NCBI GenBank assembly: GCA_018830105.1
Contig: JAHJTC010000004.1
Location: 1-64,000 of the forward strand
Direction: 5' to 3'
DNA from: Bacteroidota bacterium
GTDB lineage: Bacteria; Bacteroidota; Bacteroidia; Bacteroidales; F082
Length of the DNA: 64,000 nucleotides
This document shows positions 52,602 through 62,500 of the stretch, in pieces (within the stretch, counting starts at the first letter, position 1; every line of letters starts with the position of its first letter). Made by a program: the position numbers and the translations under genes. The notes under the pieces were generated by a model. It was not told where the DNA came from, did no database searches, and saw nothing but the letters and a program-made list of their open reading frames with translations.

Positions 52602-53492
52602 ATGAAAAAAATCGGTTTCCTGTTTATACGTTCTATTGCCCAGTTACTGGGTTTTTTACCTATGCGGCTATTGTATTTACTGGCTGATATCGTGTATGTT
52701 ATCGCTTATTATATCCTGCGGTACCGCTTACAGGTTGTTCGGAGGAATTTGTCGTTTAGCTTTCCAGAAAAATCAAAGAAAGCACTTCGTAGTATTGAAA
52801 AACAATTTTATCACCAGCTATCGGATTTGTTGGTAGAATATATAAAGATGACACAGATTTCTGAACAGGAGTTAGCAGAAAGGATTACTTTCGAAAACCC
52901 GGAACTTTTAAATCAATTGGCCAACGACAATAAGAGCGTCTTTTTAGCGCTTGGACATTGTGGCAACTGGGAGTGGTTCAGCCGTGCGCTGCATTTGTCG
53001 TTAAAGCACAGGCCGGTGGCTATGTACAAGAGACTTTCAAATCCTTATTTTGATGATTTCGTAAAAGCAATCCGCGCGGGTAAGGGGGCTTTAACACTTA
53101 TTGAATCCAAAACGGCTTACCGTTCATTAAAACAGCTGAACGACAAACTGAATGCCGTGGTCATACTCGGCGATCAAAGTCCATCGGGTAAGGACCAGGA
53201 TTACTGGACGGATTTTCTGAACCAGGAAACACCTTTTTTTAATGGCCTTGAAAAGATGGCAAAAGCGCTGGATTATGCGGTTGTTTTCCTGGAGAATAGA
53301 AGGGTAAAAAGAGGCTATTATAAGCTGGTTATCACACCTATTACCACCGATCCGAAAATTACTTCAACAAATTATATTACAGAACGTTATGCGCGTTTAC
53401 TGGAGCAAACAATAGTTAATAACCCTGCCAACTGGCTTTGGTCGCATCGACGCTGGAAGCACCAACGAAACAACATCCAAGCTTATGCCTAA
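52602..53492 (+). CDS. Lipid A-type lauroyl/myristoyl acyltransferase (LpxL/HtrB-like)
   Basis: 296 aa from ATG 52602 (MKKIGFLFIRS); the upstream extension to 52563 adds a poor N terminus. There is an N-terminal membrane anchor (about 3-40), then the catalytic block GHCGNWEW with His119 and Glu124 (HX4E), and ILGDQSPSGK and NWLWSHRRWK at the C terminus. This is the lysophospholipid acyltransferase family that adds secondary acyl chains to lipid A or related lipids at the inner membrane. The stop overlaps the following glycosyltransferase by 8 nt. The exact acyl acceptor is unknown. Confidence 0.85.
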   Translation: MKKIGFLFIRSIAQLLGFLPMRLLYLLADIVYVIAYYILRYRLQVVRRNLSFSFPEKSKKALRSIEKQFYHQLSDLLVEYIKMTQISEQELAERITFENPELLNQLANDNKSVFLALGHCGNWEWFSRALHLSLKHRPVAMYKRLSNPYFDDFVKAIRAGKGALTLIESKTAYRSLKQLNDKLNAVVILGDQSPSGKDQDYWTDFLNQETPFFNGLEKMAKALDYAVVFLENRRVKRGYYKLVITPITTDPKITSTNYITERYARLLEQTIVNNPANWLWSHRRWKHQRNNIQAYA

Positions 53493-54504
53493 AGTTGCTG
53501 TTGTAATCCTTAACTTTAACGGGAAGTTTTTTCTGGAACGCTTTCTTCCCAATGTGATTGCCTACAGTAGCGAAGTAGCCGAGCTGGTGATAGCTGATAA
53601 TGCTTCCACTGATGATTCAGTCAGTTTTTTACAATCGCATTATCCTGAGATAAGACTCATTGAGAACGCCGGAAATTTTGGTTTTTCCACCGGTTATAAC
53701 TTGGCTTTAAAGCAGATTGAGGCTGATTATTATGTGCTGTTAAACTCGGATATCGAGGTAACGCCGCATTGGATAGAACCAGTGATCGCGCTTATGGAAT
53801 CTGACAAGCAGATCGCAGCTTGTCAGCCAAAAATTCGCTCGCTGGAACAACCGGCGTTTTTTGAGTATGCCGGTGCCGGAGGTGGATTTATTGATAAGTT
53901 TGGTTATCCTTTTTGCAGAGGACGTCTTTTTCAGCAAGTTGAAGAAGACAACGGACAGTATGATGACGACATGGAGGTGTTTTGGGCCAGTGGTGCCTGT
54001 ATGTTTGTCAGGGCCGATCTATACCATCAATACGGTGGTCTCGACGACAGCTTCTTCGCCCATATGGAAGAGATAGATTTTTGTTGGCGGATGAAAAATC
54101 AGGGATATAAGATCATGTACACCGGAAAATCTGCGGTTTATCATATCGGCGGGGGCACTTTGCCAAAAAAATCATACCGAAAAACGTATTTAAATTTCAG
54201 GAACAACCTATCTTTATTGTACAAAAATCTTCCGCAAGATCAGTTGGTCAAAATAATATTACTGCGCCTGTTCCTGGATGGAGTAGCGAGCTTGAAGTTT
54301 TTGTTTCAGGCCGGCCTGGCTGATTTTTTCGCAGTGATGCGGGCGCACCTGCATTTTTACCGTAAGCTTCCACAACTGCGCAAGAAAAGAAGCATGATCC
54401 ATCCGCAGGCCGTGAGCCGGATTTACCAGAAGAATATTGTTTTTGAGCACTTTATCCTGAAGAAGAAGCACTACTCTGCCTTGAAAACTAAAGACTTTTC
54501 CTAA
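53485..54504 (+). CDS. Family 2 glycosyltransferase (rhamnosyltransferase-like), 339 aa
   Basis: GT-A features: VAVVILNFNGKFFLERFL at the start, ADNASTDDS, NFGFSTGYN, the metal-binding LNSDIEV, and the acceptor-side SGACMFVRADLY and EIDFCWRMKNQGYKI. This resembles dTDP-rhamnosyl- or galactofuranosyl-type transferases that extend cell-surface glycans. A C-terminal hydrophobic/basic segment (about 250-290) may bind the membrane. Overlaps the acyltransferase (8 nt) and converges with aroQ over 17 bp at its 3' end. Confidence 0.87.
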   Translation: MPKVAVVILNFNGKFFLERFLPNVIAYSSEVAELVIADNASTDDSVSFLQSHYPEIRLIENAGNFGFSTGYNLALKQIEADYYVLLNSDIEVTPHWIEPVIALMESDKQIAACQPKIRSLEQPAFFEYAGAGGGFIDKFGYPFCRGRLFQQVEEDNGQYDDDMEVFWASGACMFVRADLYHQYGGLDDSFFAHMEEIDFCWRMKNQGYKIMYTGKSAVYHIGGGTLPKKSYRKTYLNFRNNLSLLYKNLPQDQLVKIILLRLFLDGVASLKFLFQAGLADFFAVMRAHLHFYRKLPQLRKKRSMIHPQAVSRIYQKNIVFEHFILKKKHYSALKTKDFS

Positions 54505-54913
54505 GCAGAAAATCCACCGCCATGCGGTATCCCTCCATGCCAAAACCTGCCAGTGTACCAAGGCTTGCCTCTGCCGTATAGGAATGTTTGCGGTAATGTT
54601 CCCGTGAAAATATATTACTCATGTGAACCTCAACTACGGGAATATTAATAGCACGAATTGCATCAGCCAGAGCAATGGAGGTATGACTATAGGCGGCAGG
54701 ATTAAATACCACTCCGTCAAATTCGTGTGTCGCTGCATGCAGGATGTTTATCAGTTCACCTTCTATATTGGACTGCTTGAAAACAATTTTTGCCTGAGGG
54801 AACAGCTTGAATAGCTGTAGAATATAGCTCTCAAAAGTCTCATGACCGTAATGCGATGTTTCACGCGATCCGGTAAGGTTAAGATTTGGGCCGTTGAGAA
54901 TTAAAATGCGCAT
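54488..54913 (-). CDS. aroQ: Type II 3-dehydroquinate dehydratase
   Basis: 141 aa from ATG 54913 (MRILILNGPNLNLTG). The N terminus is diagnostic. Arg17 in GSRE and Tyr22 in HYG are the family's catalytic Arg/Tyr pair; NPAAYSHTS and VEVHMSN carry the substrate-binding Asn/His residues. It removes water from 3-dehydroquinate to 3-dehydroshikimate in the shikimate pathway and acts as a dodecamer in the cytoplasm. A strong -7 box (54934-54941) lies just upstream. It is convergent with, and overlaps, the plus-strand glycosyltransferase. Confidence 0.95.
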   Translation of the reverse strand: MRILILNGPNLNLTGSRETSHYGHETFESYILQLFKLFPQAKIVFKQSNIEGELINILHAATHEFDGVVFNPAAYSHTSIALADAIRAINIPVVEVHMSNIFSREHYRKHSYTAEASLGTLAGFGMEGYRMAVDFLLRKSL

Positions 54914-54933
54914 AATTGTGAAGTTTAATGCCA

Positions 54934-54941
54934 CAAAGATA
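54934..54941 (-). promoter_or_regulatory. -7 box of the aroQ promoter
   Basis: Minus-strand TATCTTTG, a match to TAnnTTTG, about 20 bp from the start codon; the leader would be very short. No good -33 TTTG was seen at the expected distance. Confidence 0.5.
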
Positions 54942-55119
54942 AATGAAATGGTTCATTTGTGAGTGAGGTCTGTGAGCAGGAGTAATTGATAGTCCGTTTC
55001 TGAAGCCAGAAATTCAGCCGGAGCGACAAACCCCGCAACCACCAACTGTCATTTCGACGACGAAGGAGGAGAAATCTCCAAAAGAATCAGAACCGTTTTT
55101 TTTTTAAGGTTCTCTCAGT

Positions 55120-55511
55120 CCTGTCGGACAAACATCTTACAATTAAGCCCGTAAGCTCAAGCTATGGCATATTGCAGAAGCCTATGTTTTCTAGCTCTGA
55201 ATAATTTGTAATGATTAGCTACGCTGATCCCAAGAGGGGGGAGGTTCAGCCTTTTTGGATGCGTCCTGTCGGACAACCATCTTACAATTAAGCCCGTAAG
55301 CTCAAGCTAAGGCATGTTGCAGAAGCCTATGTTTTCTAGCGCTGAATAATTTGTAATGATTAGCTACGCTGATCCCAAGAGGGGGGAGGTTCAGCCTTTT
55401 TGGCTGCGTCCTGTCGGACAAACATCTTACAATTAAGCCCGTAAGCTCAAGCTATGGCTTGGCTTGCGGGCTTAATTGTAAGATGACCGCTACGCGGGCA
55501 TCCAAAAAGGC
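55120..55511. repeat. About 2.4 direct copies of a 144-bp unit ending in an inverted copy, next to tRNA-Ser(CGA)
   Basis: Units starting TCCTGTCGGACAA at 55120, 55264 and 55409 repeat with a 144-145 bp period. The third copy is cut and followed by its own inverse: CATCTTACAATTAAGCCCG is answered by CGGGCTTAATTGTAAGATG, and CCTTTTTGG by CCAAAAAGG, giving a roughly 120-bp palindrome (about 55393-55511). It stops 3 bp before the tRNA. No open reading frame is convincing. Confidence 0.75.
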
Positions 55512-55513
55512 TG

Positions 55514-55601
55514 CGGAGAGAGGGGGATTCGAACCCCCGGTCCGCCAATGACGGACAACGGTTTTCGAGACCGCCGCATTCAACCACTCTGCCATCTCTC
55601 C
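55514..55601 (-). tRNA. tRNA-Ser (anticodon CGA)
   Basis: An 88-nt class II tRNA. Acceptor arms GGAGAGA/TCTCTCC pair, the anticodon loop is CTCGAAA with CGA, a long variable arm (GTCCGTCATTGGCGGAC) follows, and the T arm is GGGGGTTCGAATCCCCC. No CCA is encoded. Confidence 0.95.
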
Positions 55602-55666
55602 TGTTGAAGGGTTAAAACGGTTGCAAATTTAGGAATTATAATGGATTGTAGCAGCCTTTTTTATAG

Positions 55667-56248
55667 CTAAGAAGCTCGTTGTTTTCTAAGTAATCTGTTT
55701 TGTGGACTCAGATTGAAATTTTCAGGGTATCTAGCGGTCTTGTCCTGGTAAAATGTTTCAATAGCAGTAAGATCTTTCTGAAAATCGCCGCTGGGATAAA
55801 TTACAAGACCAAAACCGGCTTCTTTTTTGTCATAATCAAGGAAACCCAGAACGATAGGGACATTGGCTTTCAAAGCGATATAATAAAAACCCTTTTTCCA
55901 TTCCTTAACCAGCTTGCGGGTGCCTTCGGGTGTGATCACAACGTTTAACTGCTTTTGGGTGTGAAAAAGCCGGGCAATATTTTCTACCAGATTGGTGTGC
56001 CTGCCACGATCAACAGGGATACCACCTAACTTTTTTAACAGCCCGCCCAAAGGATTTTGAAAGGATTCTTTTTTTATCAAAAACTTAACAGGAACGCCCA
56101 AAATGAAGTATGCTAACCTACCATAAAAGAAATCCCAGTTGCTGGTATGCGGCGCGGCCAGAATTACACATTTCTGAATATGTGAGGGCATTTCCCCATT
56201 GATTTTCCAGCCGGTAAGTCGAAGTATCAGGCGTGACAGGCTCTTCAT
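55667..56248 (-). CDS. 1-acyl-glycerol-3-phosphate acyltransferase-like, 193 aa
   Basis: A PlsC-like enzyme with HX4D (PHTSNWD) and TPEGTRKLV, then KGFYYIALKANVPIVLGFLDYDKKEAGFG. It is the core-region paralog of the array-borne gene at 9325-9888, sharing the same length, motifs and ARYPENF end. It would acylate lysophosphatidate or a similar lipid at the inner membrane. It stands alone, about 65 bp from the serine tRNA. Its presence implies that the accessory copy is a second, specialised version. Confidence 0.85.
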   Translation of the reverse strand: MKSLSRLILRLTGWKINGEMPSHIQKCVILAAPHTSNWDFFYGRLAYFILGVPVKFLIKKESFQNPLGGLLKKLGGIPVDRGRHTNLVENIARLFHTQKQLNVVITPEGTRKLVKEWKKGFYYIALKANVPIVLGFLDYDKKEAGFGLVIYPSGDFQKDLTAIETFYQDKTARYPENFNLSPQNRLLRKQRAS

Positions 56249-56370
56249 AGTTGATTATTTGGGGCAAATGTACATGATTTTTTCTCAATCGATTTTTTTG
56301 CTCTTACCAGATCGTATTGAGGCGAAAAACGTATTGCTTTCATTTACAATTGAATCTAGTAGTAGGATCC

Positions 56371-56420
56371 AAAAAAACAAGCTCCGAAATCTACCTGACA
56401 AAGAGGTGTTTTCCGGAGCC
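56371..56420 (-). terminator. Terminator after the M16 peptidase gene
   Basis: GGCTCCGGAAAA and TTTCGGAGC pair; on the minus strand the stem is followed by TTGTTTTTTT. It lies 25 bp beyond the stop at 56445. Confidence 0.7.
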
Positions 56421-56444
56421 TGATTAAAAAGTGTTTATAAACGG

Positions 56445-59285
56445 CTAATTGCTGGCAGCATCGCCATCAGGTCGCATCGCTTCGGGTTTGAGAACCAGCC
56501 TTAAATAATGGTCTGTTTTTAGATATTCACGGGCAGCTTGCTGGATTTCTTCAGCAGTAACAGCCTGAATTTTATCGCGAAACTCTTCAAAGTTGATCAA
56601 AGGAATCTCAAATTGTTCGGCAAACTTGATGCTGTTGAGCCAGAAACGGTTTTGTTTCTCATTGGTTTCGCGCTCACGAATGCTCGTTTCTCGCACTTTG
56701 GCAACGTCCTCTGGTGTTGGGCCTTCGTTGATCAGGCGGTTCATTTCAAAGAAAACAGCATTTGTCAGGGTGTCAACCATCTCGGGATTGGTTCCCCAGT
56801 TGATCGTGATGGTGTAGTCAGATTCAGGATATTTGCTGTTGCTTTGCCGTGCACCAACGCCATAAACACCACCCTGATCTTCGCGCAGGTTTTCGCGCAG
56901 CTTAATCGAAAGCACCTTCATCATCTGTGCCAGGTGCAGGCGGTTAGCTGCCGACCATTCGAAAGGAGCTTTCATCATTAAGGCTACCATACTCTTGTGC
57001 TCGGCTCCGGCAAAAACTTCAACATCGGTAATCCCATCGGGGAATGCAGGGCTCCTGTTGATCCATTTGTGTGCTTCGCTGCTTGTGTTCAGGCTGCCGA
57101 GGTATTTTTCCAGGTAGGGTTTTATGGTGTCGACATCAATATTGCCTACAAACACAAAAGTGAAGCCGTCTGCCGTTCCGAAAAGCTGGTCGTACATGGC
57201 ATAAATTTTGTCGGCTTCAAGACCCTGAAGCTGCTTATCAGTAGGGATCATCGTGAAGCGCGGACTATTCGATGTGGCCAGCTTGTATAAGGTATCATAA
57301 AATACCATTTGCGGATTGGAACGCATAAATTTAAACTGGTTTTGCTGCTGAGAAATATAGGCATCAAAAGCCTGTTGATCGTGTCGCGCACCTTCAAAAT
57401 GTAAATAAACCAACTGGAGCAGTGTTTCAAAGTCTTCGGGACTGGCATTGCCATTTAGCCCTTGTTGAATATCATCGATATACACCTGCACACTGGCATT
57501 GATGCCACTGAGTTTTTTCTCCAGGTCCGATTTGCTGAAATTGCCCATGCCACTGGCGGCAATCACGCGGGCTATGCTGCTGGCAGCAAAAGCATCTTCG
57601 TCATCAAAAAGCGAAGTTCCTCCCCAGCCATAGGCTGACATTAAAATTTCGTCGTTTTTGAAATCGGTTGGCTTGAGGATGACTTTGATGCCGTTTTCAA
57701 GCTCCAGGCTTGTTATGCCCAGCTTCTCATCGGTATGTTGTGTGCTTGTCTTACTTCCTTTCAGGTTTTTGTCTAGCAAAGGTTCATCCTTAAAGCTATC
57801 AACCCAGGCAGTCAATTCGGCGTTTTTCGATTTTTGAATGACTTCTAAGATTTGTTTTTCGTTAGGTACATTAACGTCTTCCTTATCCGGAGCTGTGATC
57901 ACCACCACCATATTCTCTTCGGTGATCCAGTCGATAGCTTTGCTGTTGATTTCCTGAACGCTAATTTGTGGAATCAGTTCCTGTGCCATGATGAGCTCGT
58001 TTTCAATGCCGGGAATAGGTTCATTTTCCAGAAAATGACTGGTATAATCTCTAACAAAAGAGGAGGATGGCGTTTTATCCTTTTCTTTGGCTTGTTGTTC
58101 GAGCTTGTTGAGTAGCTCTTTTTTTACGCGTTCCAGCTCTGTTGGCGTAAATCCATAGCGTTTTACGCGTTCGTTTTCGCTGATGAGTACCTCAAGCGAC
58201 TCTTCCAGCTGATTTTCTTTAGCACCCGCATAGGAGGAATAGGCATCTGATGCCCTGCCCAAAAAGCCACCATAAAAAGTTGATGCATAAATAAACGGTG
58301 ATGTTGGTTTTTGACTTATTTCCCTCAGTCTATTGCTGATCATATAGCTGTATAGCTGTTGAACAAGTTTTTCCTTGTAATCGCCTATTGTAAGCGTTTC
58401 CTTTTTGGGATGCTTGTAAAACATCATCACAGTGCTGCGTGTGGCTTCTTTATCGGTAGCAATGGCAATCAGGGGTTCCTTGTTTCCCTCGATATCATAT
58501 TTAACACGCTCTTTTGGGTTTTCAGGATTTTTGATGGGCGAAAAATGGCTGATTATTTTCTCTTCTGCCATTTGAATGTCGATGTCGCCAACCACAATAA
58601 CGGCTTGCAGATTAGGTCTGTACCAATCTTTGTAAAAAGTGGTAAAACGCTCGTAATGTGCTGTATCAATGATGTCGATCAGGCCAATAGGCAATCGTTC
58701 AGCATAGCGCGAGTTGTTAAAGATCACCGGGAAGTAAGCTTTACGCATCCGGTCGTCGGCACCTAAGCCCATGCGCCACTCTTCGCGTATCACGCCTCTC
58801 TCTTTGTCAATTTCATTGGGATCAAAGCTTACCTGATGTGCCCAGTCTTTGAGCACCATAAAGGCAGAATCAATCAGCCCTTGTCTGTCGGTAGGCAGCT
58901 GCAGCATATACACAGTTTCATCAAAACTGGTGTAAGCGTTCAGGTCGGCTCCGAAGCGCACGCCGGATTTTTCCAGAAAATTGATGAGTTCGTTTTTGTT
59001 GAAATTTTTCGTGCCATTAAAACACATATGCTCCACAAAATGCGCCAGCCCCTGCTGATCATCATCTTCAAGGATGGAGCCTGCATTGGTGACCAAGCGC
59101 ATTTCTACCCGATTTTCGGGCATGGTATTGTGACGGATGTAATAAACAAGACCGTTTTCAAGTTGCCCGATTTTTACCGTTGGGTCGATGGGTATCTTGT
59201 TGTTGGGTTCCAGATGCTGCGCATGGATAAGGTTAATGCTGAGAAGGAAGCCCAGAAGAATTATGCCTGCTTTTTTCATACTCAT
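56445..59285 (-). CDS. M16-family zinc peptidase (two-domain, insulinase-like), 946 aa
   Basis: A signal peptide (about 1-22, ending IHAQ) precedes an active first M16 domain with the inverted zinc motif HFVEH (His82, Glu85, His86) and a downstream Glu in KERGVIREEW. The second, inactive-like M16 half starts around residue 520 (LELENGIKVILKPTDFKNDE). PqqL/zinc-protease-type members of this size are periplasmic or outer-membrane-facing and degrade short peptides. The start may also be ATG 59279. A TATATTTG -7 box (59404-59411) lies upstream and a terminator (56371-56420) follows, so it is a single-gene unit. Confidence 0.93.
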   Translation of the reverse strand: MSMKKAGIILLGFLLSINLIHAQHLEPNNKIPIDPTVKIGQLENGLVYYIRHNTMPENRVEMRLVTNAGSILEDDDQQGLAHFVEHMCFNGTKNFNKNELINFLEKSGVRFGADLNAYTSFDETVYMLQLPTDRQGLIDSAFMVLKDWAHQVSFDPNEIDKERGVIREEWRMGLGADDRMRKAYFPVIFNNSRYAERLPIGLIDIIDTAHYERFTTFYKDWYRPNLQAVIVVGDIDIQMAEEKIISHFSPIKNPENPKERVKYDIEGNKEPLIAIATDKEATRSTVMMFYKHPKKETLTIGDYKEKLVQQLYSYMISNRLREISQKPTSPFIYASTFYGGFLGRASDAYSSYAGAKENQLEESLEVLISENERVKRYGFTPTELERVKKELLNKLEQQAKEKDKTPSSSFVRDYTSHFLENEPIPGIENELIMAQELIPQISVQEINSKAIDWITEENMVVVITAPDKEDVNVPNEKQILEVIQKSKNAELTAWVDSFKDEPLLDKNLKGSKTSTQHTDEKLGITSLELENGIKVILKPTDFKNDEILMSAYGWGGTSLFDDEDAFAASSIARVIAASGMGNFSKSDLEKKLSGINASVQVYIDDIQQGLNGNASPEDFETLLQLVYLHFEGARHDQQAFDAYISQQQNQFKFMRSNPQMVFYDTLYKLATSNSPRFTMIPTDKQLQGLEADKIYAMYDQLFGTADGFTFVFVGNIDVDTIKPYLEKYLGSLNTSSEAHKWINRSPAFPDGITDVEVFAGAEHKSMVALMMKAPFEWSAANRLHLAQMMKVLSIKLRENLREDQGGVYGVGARQSNSKYPESDYTITINWGTNPEMVDTLTNAVFFEMNRLINEGPTPEDVAKVRETSIRERETNEKQNRFWLNSIKFAEQFEIPLINFEEFRDKIQAVTAEEIQQAAREYLKTDHYLRLVLKPEAMRPDGDAASN

Positions 59286-59403
59286 TTTTTTAAGGTATTT
59301 TGAATAAGATAGTAAGGTGCTGTAATAGAACCAACACTGGGGTAAGAAAGTTAAAATATTGAGCTATCGAATCAATCATAAAAGCTGATTAATAGATTGG
59401 TGA

Positions 59404-59411
59404 CAAATATA
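59404..59411 (-). promoter_or_regulatory. -7 box of the M16 peptidase gene
   Basis: Minus-strand TATATTTG fits TAnnTTTG; it implies a leader of about 110 nt. No clear -33 box. Confidence 0.45.
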
Positions 59412-59457
59412 CGGTTTTAGGCTTATTTATTTTTTGAAATTTTACTATTCCAGAAAT

Positions 59458-59492
59458 AAAAAACCGCGGGCTGATCAGGGATCGGCCCACGG
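59458..59492 (-). terminator. Rho-independent terminator after the type A cargo gene
   Basis: CCGTGGGCCGAT and ATCAGCCCGCGG form a 12-bp stem (with two G-U pairs) followed by TTTTTT on the minus strand. It lies 22 bp past the stop at 59515. Confidence 0.8.
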
Positions 59493-59514
59493 CTGGATTG
59501 ATTAAATGGTTGCT

Positions 59515-62500
59515 TTACCTCACGGTAATCTTTTTGAAAATCATACCTCGTTCGGTATCAACAAGGATCAAATATACGCCATTTTTTAGAAAATCAACAT
59601 TTAGCGTTATTTTTTTTGTATCAAATTGTTTTTGTAACAATAATTTACCGCTCAAATCAGTGATTCTGATTTGTTGGATGGCCTCTTCTGACTCAATGGT
59701 GATTTGATTGTCAGCTGGCTGCGGATAGATTTTCAACAGCGCCACTTCCTGCTCATCCAGGCTTTGAGGGCCAACCTGAATAAAGGCGGTCTTGGTTTCG
59801 GTGTTGCTGTATCCATTGTTGTCGGTAACAGTAAGGCTGACGGTGTAAGTGCCGTTTACTGAATAGGTATGGGTCGGATTTTGTATGCTGGCTGTATTCC
59901 CGTCACCAAAGTTCCAGAGCCAGGAAGTAATGGTAAGCGGATTACGGGTTTTTTCAGGCATTTCAAATCTTACATTACCCGGAGCATTATCCTGAATCAC
60001 ATTTCGTATGGTTAGCTGGCTTGTACTTCCGTTGATATCGCATACATACCAGTAATCGCCTGTACCATTGGTGGGTACCTGCAAGGTTTGCAGCAAACCA
60101 TTTTGACCATAAATCTGCACGACTGCTTGTGAAGCCGTAATCGGGCCATCACCGGCGTATTTGTAGATATAGTATTGATAAGTACCTGGAAACTTTTCAT
60201 ATATTGTCATGGTTTCAGGGCCGTATCCGCTGGTAATATCATGATCAAGAGCGGCATAAGGCGCTGATTCAATACTTCCCTGATCGCTGTAATAAATGTG
60301 ATACGTATTGCCTTCTATTTCGGGTGTGTTGAGATGCGAATCCAAATCGCGGGGATCGGCTCCCCAGTTGAGCACAAAACGCATCTGCCCGGTAGCAAGT
60401 GTTGGCGACAGTGAAATATTCAGCGTAAGTGTACCATCCTGCGGAATTATAACCTGATTGTTGGAGTAGGTATTGTAATCCGTTTTGGAGCAAGTTACTG
60501 TGCTGCTGTTTTCGGTACTCTGATCAAAGAAATTCACCAATAGTGGCGACTGACCGCTGGTTGGATTGGCATTGAAATTTGCACTGAGTGTTCCAATTGG
60601 AACATTATCAATGAGGTAATTACCTTCTGCATCAGTTATGTCTGATAAGCCAGCTACGCTAACTTCTGCGCCTTCAACAGGATCACCCGTCAAAGCATCG
60701 GTAACCATTCCTGTAAGAGATCCTGTTCCGGCTGATCCTGTTACATTAATGTAGTCTGTTTTGGTTTGGGAATCAGATGTAGTACCATTATCAACCGTAA
60801 GCGTAACGGTATAAACGCCTGCTTGCATATAGGTATGCGTAGGATTTTGCAATGTGCTGGTGCTGCCATCTCCAAAATTCCATTGCCACGAAATGATATC
60901 TTTGGCAGGTGTCGTTTCTTTGGGAGGGTAAACCGTAGCTTTTGTGTTTCCGGGCTCTGTTTCCTGAATCACATTGTGGATCGTCAGCTGACCGGTGCTG
61001 CCGTTTACATCGCAAACATACCAATAGCGGCCTGTTCCTGTAGTTGGCGCCTGCAGTGTCTGCAGAATACCAGCATCATTATATATTTGAACAACAGCCT
61101 GTGATGAGGTTATTTCGCCATTGCCAGCATATTTGTAAATATAGTAATAATAGGTTCCGCTGAAGAAATCATAAATTGTTATGGTTTCAGGACCGTAACC
61201 ACTTGTAATGTCATGGTCTAATGCTGCATAGGGTGCTGCGGTAGCACTTCCGGGATCGCTATAATAAACATGATAATTATTTCCTTCAATTTCAGGCGTT
61301 TTCAAGTGTGAATCCAAATCACTGGGATCTGGCCCCCAGTTAATGACAAAACGCATCTGTCCTTCTGCAAGCGTGGTCGAGAGTGAAATGTTAAGTGTTA
61401 GCGAACCGCCATCGGGTATGGCAACTTGATTATTAATATAGGTCGTATAGCCGGTTTTTGAACAGCTAACTGTATTGGCGCCATCGCTGGAGAGGTCGCT
61501 GAAATTAACACTTAACGGTGCTTCTCCACTGGTAATGTTGGCAACAAATTCAGCATAGAGCATCCCGGTAGGAATGTTTTCGATGAGGTAATTGCCACTC
61601 GCATCGGTTAAAGTTGATAGACCTGCCACACTAACTTCTGCCCCTTCGATGGGTTCACCATTAAACGCATCGGTAACCATACCGGTTAGTGTTCCGGTGC
61701 CTCCACCACCGCCAGTTACTGTAATGTAATTGGTTTTGGTTTCTGTATCGGATGCAGAACCGTTACTTACGGTGAGCGAAACAGTATAAGAACCTGCCGT
61801 TGTGTAGGTATGTGATGGGTTTTGCAAGGTACTGGTAGTGCCATCACCAAAGTTCCAAAGCCAGGACACCACATCTCTTGTCGGTTTTACTTTGGGCGGA
61901 TATATTGTTTTGGTAGTGGCTCCGGGTTCATTTTCCTGAATCACATTGTGGATAGTCAGCTGACCAGTGCTGCCGTTTACATCGCATACATACCAATAGA
62001 GACCGGTTCCTGTTGTTGGAACTTGCAGTGTTTGCAATAATCCGGCGTCATTGTATATCTGAACAACAGCCTGCGAAGTTGTGATAGCGGGTTCTTCAGA
62101 GTAATTGTGTATATAGTATTGGTAGGTTCCACTAAAGATATCGTAAATTGTAATGGTTTCGGGACCGTATCCATCTGTATCATCTACATCAAGTGCTGCA
62201 TAGGGCGCAGAGGTAGCGCTGCCTTCGTCCATATAGGATACATGGTAGCTTGATCCTTCAATTTCAGGTGTTCTCAGGTGCGAATCAAGGTCTTCCGGAG
62301 TTGCGCCCCAGTTAAGCACAAAACGCATCTGGCCAGTATTTAGCGTAGGCGACAATGATATATCAAGATTCAGCGTGCCATTTACAGGTATGTCAACATT
62401 GTTGTTCACATAAGTGGTATAGCCCGTTTTTGAACAGCTTACGGTATGTGAACCATCGCTGGAATAGTCAAAGAAGTTGACGTTAAGGGGTGCTTCTCCG

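Noticed and set aside
55120..55511. Possible CRISPR or insertion sequence
   Set aside because: Unit length 144 bp without spacers, and no transposase frame or target duplication seen.
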